DNA from: Stentor roeselii
Lineage: Eukaryota > Ciliophora > Heterotrichea > Heterotrichida > Stentoridae
NCBI GenBank assembly: GCA_006503475.1
Contig: RSEH01000250.1
Span: forward strand, 1-64,000
Direction: 5' to 3'
DNA: 64,000 nt
Shown here: positions 36,973 to 46,640 of the stretch, piece by piece
Layout: each line of letters starts with the position of its first letter
Numbering within the stretch: position 1 is the stretch's first letter
Made by a program: the position numbers and the translations under genes
The notes under the pieces: generated by a model
Database searches by the model: none
Seen by the model: the letters and a program-made list of their open reading frames with translations, nothing else
Told to the model about the DNA's origin: nothing

Positions 36973-39900
36973 ATGTGGAGTATATTTACTTTACTAGTTC
37001 TTGGGACCTCCCAGGCCCAAAATTGGCAATCAGGAGGAGACCTTACGAATCCTCAAGATTTGATCAATAATAAAGTTTATATTACTAACAGTCGAAGCGA
37101 AAATCTCTCACCTATCAACGTTTTCTTTGATGTTAGTAGGCTGACAAATGCTGAAGTTCTGGCAGCTGTTAATAATGCAATTCCCCTTGTTAACAATTAC
37201 CTCAGGAGCACGATTCAGGTTTTCCCTATCGTTGGGACTTTAAATTTGAATAACTTCAATTGTGGTGGCAGGTCTTATTCTTTGGGAGATGTTGCTGCGG
37301 ACTTTTACATCATATTTGACCCTAATGTTCCTGCTTGTGCTAGTAGCTCTTTATTGTGCACACATGGATACACAAGATCCTGTCACGTTCAGAGCAACTT
37401 GAAGAACAATGCTATTGGTGGTATTGCTTACATAAGCACCGATCTCTTCAGGAACTTGAAAAATCCTTATCAAGAATGGACTTTCATTCTCCATCAAGCA
37501 ATTCATCTTCTCGGTTTTTCTGAGGCACTTTCAGGGTATTGGGAAGGCTGCAAAGATATTAATGGTAACTTCATCAAATGCACATCAGCTTTAATAAAGG
37601 AAAATCAAAATGTAAGAAAAACTGTTCCTAAGACTTTCTTAAAATCACCTCGAGTTCTTCTAGAAACCAAAGCGGCTTTTGGAAATGGTTTAATTGGAGC
37701 TGAACTTGAAGAGTGGAATGGAATAGGTGGAGCGAATCAAGGATTAATCAATCACTGGGACGCAAGAATCTTCCCTAATGATGTCATGGCTGCTCGAGGA
37801 TTTCATGAGATGATTGTTTCGACAGTTACTCTTGGTCTTCTCCATGATACTAACTGGTATAGTGTGAACTTTGCTATGGGACAGACTCCTATTTGGGGAA
37901 GACAAGAAGAGTGTCCATTCACCGGACAAAAGTGCATTATCAACAAATCATTCTCTATCCAACACCGATACTGGTGCGTTAAAGGAGGACAACCTGGTTG
38001 CAACGCAATGAGAACACAAAAGGGAGTATGCGATTTCCAAGATTGTCAATTCAGCAACAATGAATTCAACTACTTTAATGCTAATTCAGCAGGAGAAAAA
38101 TTTACCGATTACTGTCCCGTTGTAATCCCAATAACATCAGGTGACTGTAGACTAGAAGCCAACGCAAACAACAATGCAGCGACCCAAACCTCAAAGAAAG
38201 TAGAAATTTACGGAAAGTCTTCAAGATGTTTCGAACACAACTTAGTGACTGGAGCCGATAGAGACTTAGCCCTTACAACTCTTTGTGCCCAAGTTGACTG
38301 CTCGACGACTCCTCATTATACAATCACTTTGAAAGACCAAAACGGTGCAAATAAAGTTTATAATTGCCCTGAAGCTGGAGGGTTTATCAGAATTCCTGAA
38401 TGGAGAGACGGCTGGGTCAAGTGCTGGCCAAGACTTGAAGTTTGTGATGATGCTCCTTGCTGTAACTTGTGTAATGGACGAGGTGTCTGCAGTAAAGGCT
38501 TTTGTCAGTGTAATGATGGATTTTCAGGAACTTGCTGTGAATTCCTTTGTGAAGAGAAATGCTTGAAATGCAGTGATAAAGATACTTGTACTAAATGTGC
38601 TGAAGGGTATTACTTGGAAGATGGAGATTGTAAAAAATGTAAGGATCCTTGTGTTGTTTGTAACTCGGCTACTGACTGTACTCGATGCACTGGGCAGGGA
38701 GTTTTATACAATTTAGTGACTAATACTGATGGAAAGGGAGAATGCAAACCTATTTGTCCTGCAGATTGTAAAGAATGTGTAAAACCTGGAACTTGTATTG
38801 TACCTGATGATGGAAAGTGCTTTGATATTAATGGAGTTATTGTTAATTGCTGTGCCAACTGCAATATCTGCTCGAAGACTAGGTGTTGTGAATGTACTGA
38901 ATGTAAAACTGGGTACTTCTTGACTTCTATTGGTACTTGCACCAATCAGTGCGCTGCTAATTGTAGGGTCTGTGCTACTATTTATGATTGCGCTACTTGT
39001 CAACCAGGATTCATTCTGAACGAAGATAAGAAATGCATCAGATGTCCTCCAAATTGTGCAATATGTGATGATACTTGCCCTTCAACTTGTAACGAAGCTA
39101 GCGGACCTGCAACATGTGACCCAGCCAACTGTTTCGATACTTGCCCAACATGCACAACAGCAGTTTGCACAACCTGCAATTCAGGTTACACCCGGGCCAG
39201 TACCGGTGAATGTATAAGAAACTGCCCTCAAAACTGCCGTACCTGTTCGAGCGCAACTGTTTGCACATATTGCAATGGTGGATTTGCATTAAAAGATGGC
39301 CAATGCGTTGCCTGTGAGATCGGATGTATATCATGCTTATTAGTTGTAGGCGATAACACAAAGACGAATTGTCAGAGATGTTACTGCGGATACTATCTTG
39401 GATATAGAGATGGTAATCCCAGTGACGGAGACTGCATTAATTGTATGCCAGGTTGTGTGTCCTGTAGTTCTCATCAGACTTGTGATATCTGCACAATTAG
39501 ATGGTGGCTTGACTTTAATGGAAACAGTGGATGCAAACGATGTGAATACGGATGCAAGAGATGTTTGGACTTGTTCAGCTGTATTGAACCTGAAATTGGG
39601 TATTACCTTTGTGAAGATTGCATTTCACCTGTGAGATGCCATAAATCTTGTTATGAATGTGGGTCAGACCTTATTTGCAAGAGCTGCATTGCTGGATATT
39701 TCTTCTATGAATGCACCAGCAGTAACTGTCTTTGCAGGTATTGCGAACCTAACTGCGCTAGGTGCTCTGGACCTATCGAGTGTGTCGTTTGTAGATGTGG
39801 CTACTACCTCGCTGGTGTCAATGAGTGCAGACCTTGCCATCCAACTTGCTATAGTTGTGATCGACTCGGAGTTTGCAGCACTTGCAGAGGAGGATACTTT

Positions 39901-41574
39901 TTAAATGCGGTTTCAAGGTTATGCGAATGCTGCCCACGTGGTTGCGTTAGTTGCATCAGTGCTGAAATTTGCAGATGCTGCGCCGCTGGCTGGTGGCCTG
40001 ATGAATATGTCTGCAAGCCTTGCCCATTAAGATGCGCTCTCTGCTGGACAGAAACTGATTGCTATGCCTGTGTCACTGGATGGTGGCTTGATAAGTGTTC
40101 CACATGCCTGATACCAGTTCCAGTTTGCAAACAATGCGATCCCAAGTGCATCAGATGTGATTCCTTAATCGACTGTAATGTCTGCAGAAGTAACTACTTC
40201 TTAAGACAAGGAATTTGCCTTTCATGCGGCTCTTATTGTTCAATTTGCCAAGACGAAAACCTCTGCACTATCTGTAACCGAGGCTATTACCTAGGAGCTG
40301 ATAGAAAATGCTACAAATGCAATCCTGGATGTGTTGACTGCTGTGATGAAAATACTTGTTTACTAGCTGCTTGTGGATATTTCTTAGTCAATTTCCCACT
40401 TCCCAACACTCAGAACCTCGGAGTAAGGGCTGATCCTTGCGACCCTTACTGTAGACTGTGCACTGGAATAGGAAAATGCACTTTAGCTCAAGGAGGGTAT
40501 TATCTGGAAGATGGATATCCAAAACAATGTCCTCCTACTTGCAGTCTTTGTAACAATCCTGGGTATTGCACAAAGTGTGTTAACAGGCATTATTTGGATA
40601 ATGGAGTTTGTAAAATTTGTGATGATAATTGCAATGCTTGTGATAGATTTGGATGCACCACTCCTAAATCCGGATATTATATCGGTGTCTGCCCTTATAC
40701 ATATAGAAACATCCCTGTTCTTTGTAAGTCACCTTGCACAACCTGCCTTGGAGAAGGAGAATATGACTGCTTAGGTTGCAGATCCTCATATGGGTGGATT
40801 GCCAATCCTGACCCATTAATCAAGAGCTACTCTTGTCTCCCTTGTGAAAACAACTGCAGAGCTTGTGGTAGACAGCCCGTTTGTACCGCCTGCAATCCAG
40901 GTTACTATATTTGGAGAGATGGGGCAGTCTTCAAATGTCCAGAACTTTGCACAGCTTGCAAAGCTACTCCAGATACGACAATCACAGTTCCAACTGCAGA
41001 ATGCACAGCATGTAAGACAGGTTATGGACTTTACCTAGGAGGCTGCGTTCAATGCTCAGATAACTGTAACAAATGCTCAAACAATAAATGTGATATATGC
41101 AAGAACAGCTACTATGTCACCCCATCAGGGTCATGCGCAATGTGCACCAATGATTGTTTACTCTGTAAAGGAACTTCCTCGTCATGTACAGCTTGTTCTT
41201 CAGGTTTCTACCTAACCAGCAACCCAGGTTCATGTTTAAGATGCATGACAAATTGTATAAGATGCACAAAAGCGGAAACATGCGACTGCTGCAGATCAGG
41301 CTTCTTCTTCGACATCGGCGGAGAAGGCAACCCAGCGAAATGCACTTACTGCGGAGACGGATGCAAGAAATGCGCAAATCAAGCCGGTTGTACTCAAGCT
41401 TACGACAGTTACTACATCGACTGGAGCGCGAATCCGCCAGTGTCCAGGCCCTGCAAAGACACAACAAGACCCTACTGCAGACTTTGTTCTCAAAAAGAAG
41501 CAGCTGGTGTCTATTCAGTTGAATGTTTAGCTTGCAGTTCTTCAAAGGCCAAACTTCCATTCTGCAGAACTTAG
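36973..41574 (+). CDS. Giant secreted Cys-rich protein with inactive-looking leishmanolysin (M8) domain, 1533 aa
   Basis: A signal peptide (MWSIFTLLVLGTSQAQ) leads to an M8 metallopeptidase domain (about 40-480), recognisable by AIGGIAYISTDLF, the zinc helix FILHQAIHLLGFSEALSG, the third-ligand region LINHWDARIFPNDVMAA (H261) and LGLLHDTNWY. The HExxH motif reads HQAIH (174-178): both His are kept, but the general-base Glu is Gln, so hydrolysis should be lost. About 1000 residues of furin/EGF-like CxxC repeats follow (pattern C-x2-C-x6-C-x2-C...GYY), as in ciliate and Giardia surface proteins. No C-terminal membrane helix or obvious GPI signal is present, so it may be secreted or held non-covalently. 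Confidence 0.88.
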   Translation: MWSIFTLLVLGTSQAQNWQSGGDLTNPQDLINNKVYITNSRSENLSPINVFFDVSRLTNAEVLAAVNNAIPLVNNYLRSTIQVFPIVGTLNLNNFNCGGRSYSLGDVAADFYIIFDPNVPACASSSLLCTHGYTRSCHVQSNLKNNAIGGIAYISTDLFRNLKNPYQEWTFILHQAIHLLGFSEALSGYWEGCKDINGNFIKCTSALIKENQNVRKTVPKTFLKSPRVLLETKAAFGNGLIGAELEEWNGIGGANQGLINHWDARIFPNDVMAARGFHEMIVSTVTLGLLHDTNWYSVNFAMGQTPIWGRQEECPFTGQKCIINKSFSIQHRYWCVKGGQPGCNAMRTQKGVCDFQDCQFSNNEFNYFNANSAGEKFTDYCPVVIPITSGDCRLEANANNNAATQTSKKVEIYGKSSRCFEHNLVTGADRDLALTTLCAQVDCSTTPHYTITLKDQNGANKVYNCPEAGGFIRIPEWRDGWVKCWPRLEVCDDAPCCNLCNGRGVCSKGFCQCNDGFSGTCCEFLCEEKCLKCSDKDTCTKCAEGYYLEDGDCKKCKDPCVVCNSATDCTRCTGQGVLYNLVTNTDGKGECKPICPADCKECVKPGTCIVPDDGKCFDINGVIVNCCANCNICSKTRCCECTECKTGYFLTSIGTCTNQCAANCRVCATIYDCATCQPGFILNEDKKCIRCPPNCAICDDTCPSTCNEASGPATCDPANCFDTCPTCTTAVCTTCNSGYTRASTGECIRNCPQNCRTCSSATVCTYCNGGFALKDGQCVACEIGCISCLLVVGDNTKTNCQRCYCGYYLGYRDGNPSDGDCINCMPGCVSCSSHQTCDICTIRWWLDFNGNSGCKRCEYGCKRCLDLFSCIEPEIGYYLCEDCISPVRCHKSCYECGSDLICKSCIAGYFFYECTSSNCLCRYCEPNCARCSGPIECVVCRCGYYLAGVNECRPCHPTCYSCDRLGVCSTCRGGYFLNAVSRLCECCPRGCVSCISAEICRCCAAGWWPDEYVCKPCPLRCALCWTETDCYACVTGWWLDKCSTCLIPVPVCKQCDPKCIRCDSLIDCNVCRSNYFLRQGICLSCGSYCSICQDENLCTICNRGYYLGADRKCYKCNPGCVDCCDENTCLLAACGYFLVNFPLPNTQNLGVRADPCDPYCRLCTGIGKCTLAQGGYYLEDGYPKQCPPTCSLCNNPGYCTKCVNRHYLDNGVCKICDDNCNACDRFGCTTPKSGYYIGVCPYTYRNIPVLCKSPCTTCLGEGEYDCLGCRSSYGWIANPDPLIKSYSCLPCENNCRACGRQPVCTACNPGYYIWRDGAVFKCPELCTACKATPDTTITVPTAECTACKTGYGLYLGGCVQCSDNCNKCSNNKCDICKNSYYVTPSGSCAMCTNDCLLCKGTSSSCTACSSGFYLTSNPGSCLRCMTNCIRCTKAETCDCCRSGFFFDIGGEGNPAKCTYCGDGCKKCANQAGCTQAYDSYYIDWSANPPVSRPCKDTTRPYCRLCSQKEAAGVYSVECLACSSSKAKLPFCRT

Positions 41575-41597
41575 TTAGCTTTTAATCTTTCTTATAA

Positions 41598-42314
41598 ATG
41601 ATAGTTATCTTTCTTATTAACACCCTGATCAGCACATCTGCCTTCTCTCAAGCCGGTCTTTCTCTTTCAGGTGAAGAAGTAAGGCTGGAATTTCCCCAAT
41701 CTCATGATTTTTTCATCTCAGCGTCTTCAGCAACTCTTTCAATTGGAGACTGTCTTTCTTACACCCAGTCTGAAAATGTTTTGTTGAACGTTTCGAAGAC
41801 TATCGGCGAAAAAGCTTTGGAAGTTGACAAATTCATCAGTTTTGACGGGGTAAAACAGTGGAAACTTGTACATTTCGAAGACTTTGCACAGCCTTCAGGG
41901 TGGACAGACAACAGCAATTCTCAGTGCTCTGGAGTCGTCATGCTTGGCGGGTATTGTCTATTCTCTAGTCAAGAAGTTATGAAGACTTTTAATGGACTTC
42001 CAAGTCATTCAGCTGTCAAGATTGTCGGAAATTTTCACTTCATTGATGCCTGGATTGGAGAAACTGGCTATTTGAAAGTCAAGGTTCAGGGGCAACAACA
42101 GTATGTTTGGACTGAAGCGTATAAAGCCGGACAGGCCGGGGATGGGAAAAACTTGTGTGGAGCTCATCATGCTGAAGGGAAGTTTTTCGCTGGGATTGAA
42201 ATTGTGGTACCGCATAGTGATGATAGTCTTGAAATCACTTTTGGAGCAACTTTGGAAGAAGATCCTTGTGATGAAAGCTGGGGAGTCTCGGCCTTGCAGA
42301 TTTTTACTAGATAG
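41598..42314 (+). CDS. Secreted lectin-like protein, 238 aa
   Basis: A signal peptide (MIVIFLINTLISTSAFSQA) is followed by a beta-rich domain with FEDFAQPSGWTDNSNSQCSG, VVMLGGYCLFSSQEV, and the conserved-looking LPSHSAVKIVGNFHFIDAWI, then GETGYLKVKVQGQ. I have the impression that this GGYC...LP.H....FHFID.W.GE pattern recurs in secreted and surface proteins of ciliates, but I cannot name the family. Four to five Cys suggest disulfides. There is no membrane anchor. It begins 23 bases after the stop of the giant Cys-rich gene, in the same direction, in a CTTATAAATG context. Confidence 0.72.
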   Translation: MIVIFLINTLISTSAFSQAGLSLSGEEVRLEFPQSHDFFISASSATLSIGDCLSYTQSENVLLNVSKTIGEKALEVDKFISFDGVKQWKLVHFEDFAQPSGWTDNSNSQCSGVVMLGGYCLFSSQEVMKTFNGLPSHSAVKIVGNFHFIDAWIGETGYLKVKVQGQQQYVWTEAYKAGQAGDGKNLCGAHHAEGKFFAGIEIVVPHSDDSLEITFGATLEEDPCDESWGVSALQIFTR

Positions 42315-42327
42315 ACTGTTGTAATTA

Positions 42328-43656
42328 ATGGATTTCACAGCATTCAGGATATCCAGGACCGAAATGCATCACTACAAGTCAGAATTCGACACAATAAGCC
42401 AAAACAAGGACTTCTTCCATTCACAAGACCTCGAAAATTTTCTGCTAAAACTCCGTCTAAGCGACCACGACATAAAAAAGATAAACAATCTGATATCAAC
42501 AGATGGAAAAATAAAGCTTCCAAACTTTATCGCAGCGATGCGCCTTGCAAGTTTGATAAAGCAAGGCAAAAAATACTCTCAAGACGACATGTTTGTGGAA
42601 CAAAAGATCTTAGCTCGAAAGTCTAAACAAGCAGAGCCAAGACCAACTATCAGGCCAATGCCTTCAAATCGATTTTTAACAAAAATAACAGTCCTCAACC
42701 CGACTCTAGTAAAATCTGGATGGTTCAATTCTTTTTACACTTATCAAATCACTTCAGTTATCGACTCGATTTCATTTCAAGTAACTAGAAGGTTCTCTGA
42801 CGTCGACTGGGTCTTTAAAGTACTTCAAGAGAACTACAAAGGATACATCATTCCTTTATTACCTGAAAAAAAACTCATCAATAACACGGATCCACTTTTC
42901 ATTGAACAAAGACGAGTAGACATTGAAACTTTTCTTAATTCAATAAAAGACCATGAAGTTTTAGGAAGTAGTTCAGAGTTTCTTGGATTTTTAAAAGTTT
43001 CTGATGAAAAATTTCAGAACTTTAAAGAAAGTGAACAGGCTCGAAGTGATTTATTCGAAGTGAAAAGTTTGAGAGATACTTTAGACCAGACCTTGGCAAC
43101 TATTGAGACAAAATTTCAGAATTTTTCAGAAACTGGGAATGGCTCTGAATTTGAAACTATTCGAAGTCAAGCTGAAGAAAAAAAAAATTCTTTGAAAATA
43201 CTTTTACAAAGTTTTGACCTTGCAAGGCAGGCGACTTGTGAAAATGACTCGAAATTTTTAAAGGTTTTTCAGGGACTTGGACTGGAAACTGAAAGAATTG
43301 ACATGATTCTTCAAAAGGGCAGAAAATGTTCACAGGAGACTTTTGAAGGACTTTCAGGACAACAGGAAACTTTTTCGGCACTTTTTAATACTTTTGAGGT
43401 GTTTTTGGCTTCTGTTGAAAAAAAGAAAACTGTGAAAAATTTGATGAAGAGAAGAATGAGTGGAGAATTTGAAAAAGAAGGTGATGCGATTAGTGGGCTT
43501 GAAATGGAATGTGAAAAGGTTTTGATGAATATTAAAAAAGAGTACAGCACGGTTGAGAGGAACTTTGCTTTAAGGGCTCCGACGATTTTTCAAAGTTATT
43601 GTCGAGGCCAAGTAGAAAGATTTTTTCAATTGAGGAATGTTTTAAAGGATTTTTGA
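42328..43656 (+). CDS. EH-like plus PX-BAR sorting nexin, 442 aa
   Basis: Residues 10-85 resemble an EH/EF-hand pair (YKSEFDTISQNKDFFHSQDL, STDGKIKLPNFIAAMRLASL) with one loop that could bind Ca2+ weakly. Residues 115-230 form a PX domain: FYTYQITSVIDSISFQVTRR, FSDVDWVFKVLQENYKG, IIPLLPEKK and EQRRVDIETFLNSI. The remaining 200 residues are long helices of BAR type (SLRDTLDQTLATIETKFQNF). The layout recalls the SNX8/Mvp1 group, an identification I hold loosely. Expected role: endosomal membrane binding and tubulation. It starts 13 bases after the preceding stop. Confidence 0.85.
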   Translation: MDFTAFRISRTEMHHYKSEFDTISQNKDFFHSQDLENFLLKLRLSDHDIKKINNLISTDGKIKLPNFIAAMRLASLIKQGKKYSQDDMFVEQKILARKSKQAEPRPTIRPMPSNRFLTKITVLNPTLVKSGWFNSFYTYQITSVIDSISFQVTRRFSDVDWVFKVLQENYKGYIIPLLPEKKLINNTDPLFIEQRRVDIETFLNSIKDHEVLGSSSEFLGFLKVSDEKFQNFKESEQARSDLFEVKSLRDTLDQTLATIETKFQNFSETGNGSEFETIRSQAEEKKNSLKILLQSFDLARQATCENDSKFLKVFQGLGLETERIDMILQKGRKCSQETFEGLSGQQETFSALFNTFEVFLASVEKKKTVKNLMKRRMSGEFEKEGDAISGLEMECEKVLMNIKKEYSTVERNFALRAPTIFQSYCRGQVERFFQLRNVLKDF

Positions 43657-43774
43657 GATATTTTATTAGTTTTTTCTTAATATGGCGAAAAATTCAATAA
43701 GTTAAATTCTCTTCGTTATTTGGTTTAATACTAATTTTTCTAATTTTGATTAACACAAATATTCCTAATTTTGA

Positions 43775-44875
43775 TTAATACAAATTAATATACCCCCCTT
43801 TCTTCTTCTCCTCCAGAAGACCATCTAAAGAAATCAACCTATTCGCGAATTCCGCAGGTCCTTCACGAATAATCTCTTTAGTCCTGCGATTGATCCTATT
43901 AACAAACTTACGAAATTCCCTATTTCCCGCTTTGATATCCTCATCAATTTTCAAGTCAATCTTTTGAAACTCTTTACTTCTCTCCCTCGCTTTTTTTTCA
44001 GTATCAAAAGCCAATTTTCTATAAAACGAGTATTTTTTTTCGGTTTCTCTTTCCTTATCCATATTCCTAACACTATACCTCATATTCCATCCAGGTACTG
44101 AATTGATAGCTTCATATTTCTTATCTTTCAAGTAATTCGCAACAAGTGGACTATACCTCATATTCTGCAGAGTCCTTCTATTCTGACTTGAAGTCTTAGC
44201 AATAGGAAGATTTTCTTTCACAAAAGAATTTTCCTGTGACCTTGCCTGTCTTTTCAAGACATTTCCATCACCGAGTTCCAGGATCCACTGACGGTAGCCT
44301 TGGTTTTTCACCTTCAATCCTGTGATTTGTTTTGACACGATTTCATAGATACGTGATTTAAACTCTTCACTATTCAAACGAAAGCGTGACTTGGGGTAAG
44401 AAAAAAACATGCAACAAAAAACCGCCTGCGCGACACTATCAAAAAAATTCTCAAAAAAAATCTCTTTATACTGTCCAGGTACATTGACAAAGACCTGGAT
44501 ATAGTTAGAAGAGATTCGAGAAAGCAGTTCTTGTTTATAGCTTTTTTTATCAGTGAGTTTGTTGACTTTCACCAGACAGTACCAAAACAGGTCTGATAAC
44601 AAGTCTTTACATTCAGTTGACTTGAAATGATCTCTCCAGGCCTGGACCATTGCAGGTCCTTTAAACTTCACGTTTGTTTTTTTTAAGGTGTTTTGAACAC
44701 TGTCGACTACTTTTTCGTAGTTCGAGTTCTCAGGAAGCGGGATGGACATGTTCAAGTGACTCGATGGGGGCTCCACGTCTTCGATTTTAAAAACTATCAA
44801 CTTTTTCTTCACTCGGTTGCGGGATAAAGGCCGGGCTTCAGTGAAAAAAACTTTGTTTTCTGAGGTGATTTCCAT
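43775..44875 (-). CDS. FAM227-type (FWWh) protein, 366 aa
   Basis: Residues 70-190 match the FAM227 (FWWh) domain: the hallmark block LLSDLFWYCLVKVN, then LLSRISSNYIQVFVNVPGQY, IFFENFFDSVAQAVFCCMFF, SYPKSRFRLNSEEFKSRIYE and a final QGYRQWILEL. The signature FWW reads FWY here. The C-terminal 150 residues are basic and helical (REFRKFVNRINRRTKEII). In animals FAM227 genes are expressed in ciliated cells and testis and the family follows cilia phylogenetically, so an axonemal role is inferred. It lies 12 bases downstream of the importin-alpha-like gene on the same strand. Confidence 0.8.
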   Translation of the reverse strand: MEITSENKVFFTEARPLSRNRVKKKLIVFKIEDVEPPSSHLNMSIPLPENSNYEKVVDSVQNTLKKTNVKFKGPAMVQAWRDHFKSTECKDLLSDLFWYCLVKVNKLTDKKSYKQELLSRISSNYIQVFVNVPGQYKEIFFENFFDSVAQAVFCCMFFSYPKSRFRLNSEEFKSRIYEIVSKQITGLKVKNQGYRQWILELGDGNVLKRQARSQENSFVKENLPIAKTSSQNRRTLQNMRYSPLVANYLKDKKYEAINSVPGWNMRYSVRNMDKERETEKKYSFYRKLAFDTEKKARERSKEFQKIDLKIDEDIKAGNREFRKFVNRINRRTKEIIREGPAEFANRLISLDGLLEEKKKGGYINLY

Positions 44876-44887
44876 ATCTGAAGTTAT

Positions 44888-46408
44888 CTAACATAGTGAA
44901 AAAATATTTGGAGAGTCAACTGGAACTGCCTGGTCAGTGAAAAAAAGACGCAGGGTGTTATCAGCGACTTCAAAACAATCGTCTTGATTTGAAAGATCTA
45001 TCAAAAGGTCTTCAAAGCCTTGATGGGATAAAGAACTTAACTCGTCACTTGAAGCGAAGGCCAAAAGTCTTTCGATACTTCTGAGGAAGTCGCAAATAAT
45101 GACTCCTGGCAATGAATGCTCTGATTTCAAGACTTTTATCACAGATGTGAAAAAACCTTGGTTAAACAGCAGGGAAAACTCGAATAAGTTGCAGTTATTT
45201 GAAAGGTTGCAAAAGAACTGACAAGTCTCAGTCTTCACTGCGAAGTCCTCATCTAGTAGTCCAAAGACAATGTTAGAAAAAGAGTAGTCAAAGATAAAGG
45301 CTTTTCTAGAAGTTCTTTTAGAACTGATTAAATTTGCATAAATCATGTAAACTTCTCGCCGAATGTTTACTATTTCACTTACGCTCAGTATTGATAACTT
45401 TGAGAGAAGGTTTAAGTTGTAAAGGGCTTCGATTTGATTGTTGTGGTCTGAATAAATGATAAGGTGAAGTAGTTTCAAGGTGTTGTAAACGAGTTGCTTG
45501 TGTCCTGAGTCCAAACATGGAAAAACCAGGTTTATCAGGCCTTCTTTCATGAAAACCTGGAGATAAACCTCTTGATGACTGCCCAGGTAGTAAAGAATAA
45601 CAATTGCGAATCTGACAGTGTTTTCTTCTTCATAACTCACCACGTGTTTCAGCTTCTTCACCAACAAAAGACACTCATTAACTTGCAGGTCTTTGTAATT
45701 TTTAATCAAAAGGCTTATCGCCCAGATAACAGTATGAAGAGAGTCATCATTTTCAAGACTTTCAAGAACTGAGATCAAACTTTCTATGAATCCTGCTGAA
45801 AGTAAAGCATTTCCCAAGTCATTATTCGAGGAAGCGACGTTAGTAACGAACCAGATCATGTTAACTTTCAGGTTTTCATTATCACTAGCGAAGAACTTTG
45901 CAAAAGTAGGAATCGCTCGCTTGTTTAAGCATTGGTTGACTGAATCCACGAAGAAAATGCTTAAATTTATCAGAATTTCTAAAATCAAATTAGAAAGGTC
46001 TGCATTTTCAGGACCTGCGATGTCTAAAAGGCTCATCAACCTGTTGACGTGTTCTGGTTTGACGTCGTTTCCATTGGGTTTCTTGTAGTTTTGATGCACT
46101 GTTGTCTTCAGACCTTCAAGGACCATCTTCTGCTCGATGTTCAACCCGATCATCTCCACTATTTGGGTAAAAGCTTCTGATCTTGAAGTGGAAGTTGAAA
46201 GGTAATAACGGATTTGATCGTTTGGAATCATTTCGGAGGAAATTGATGATTTTTTTAATCGCTTTTGATTTTGAAGGGAATTTCGCTTGGATTTTCGAAG
46301 ATTCACTGCGAAGTGATGGGATGATTTTAGGGATTCGGCTTTGTAACCTGTGAGGAAGTCCTTGTTGCGGAGGATTAGTCTTTGTTGTGTATCACAATAT
46401 CCCGCCAT
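44888..46408 (-). CDS. Importin-alpha-like ARM-repeat protein, 506 aa
   Basis: The N-terminus carries an IBB-like basic stretch (SSHHFAVNLRKSKRNSLQNQ, then KRLKK), followed by about nine ARM repeats (for example LMSLLDIAGPENADLSNLIL, VNMIWFVTNVASSNNDLGNA, HTVIWAISLLIKNYKDLQVN). Classic importin alpha has Trp-x-x-x-Asn in most repeats for NLS binding. Here I see WFVTN and WAISL, but later repeats lack the pattern, so cargo binding may be reduced or altered. The length fits the family (about 520). It probably recognises a subset of nuclear cargo, or has been recruited to another scaffold role. Confidence 0.8.
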   Translation of the reverse strand: MAGYCDTQQRLILRNKDFLTGYKAESLKSSHHFAVNLRKSKRNSLQNQKRLKKSSISSEMIPNDQIRYYLSTSTSRSEAFTQIVEMIGLNIEQKMVLEGLKTTVHQNYKKPNGNDVKPEHVNRLMSLLDIAGPENADLSNLILEILINLSIFFVDSVNQCLNKRAIPTFAKFFASDNENLKVNMIWFVTNVASSNNDLGNALLSAGFIESLISVLESLENDDSLHTVIWAISLLIKNYKDLQVNECLLLVKKLKHVVSYEEENTVRFAIVILYYLGSHQEVYLQVFMKEGLINLVFPCLDSGHKQLVYNTLKLLHLIIYSDHNNQIEALYNLNLLSKLSILSVSEIVNIRREVYMIYANLISSKRTSRKAFIFDYSFSNIVFGLLDEDFAVKTETCQFFCNLSNNCNLFEFSLLFNQGFFTSVIKVLKSEHSLPGVIICDFLRSIERLLAFASSDELSSLSHQGFEDLLIDLSNQDDCFEVADNTLRLFFTDQAVPVDSPNIFSLC

Positions 46409-46640
46409 ATATATTTAGTGTCATGGGAATGGAGAAGAGGGGAATGAAGTTGATGAAAAATTGGTTTAATTAGAGAATCTTTGATATCTTTTGAGTTTCT
46501 TATTAAGGATAAGAAAATTTACCTGAAGTTAGAAATTTTGATTATTTCATGATTTTTGAATAAGATTATGTTGAGAAAATGATTTTTTTAATTAAAGAGA
46601 TGAGCTTTGGGTGGATTATGAGTTCAACTTTTTAATAAAT

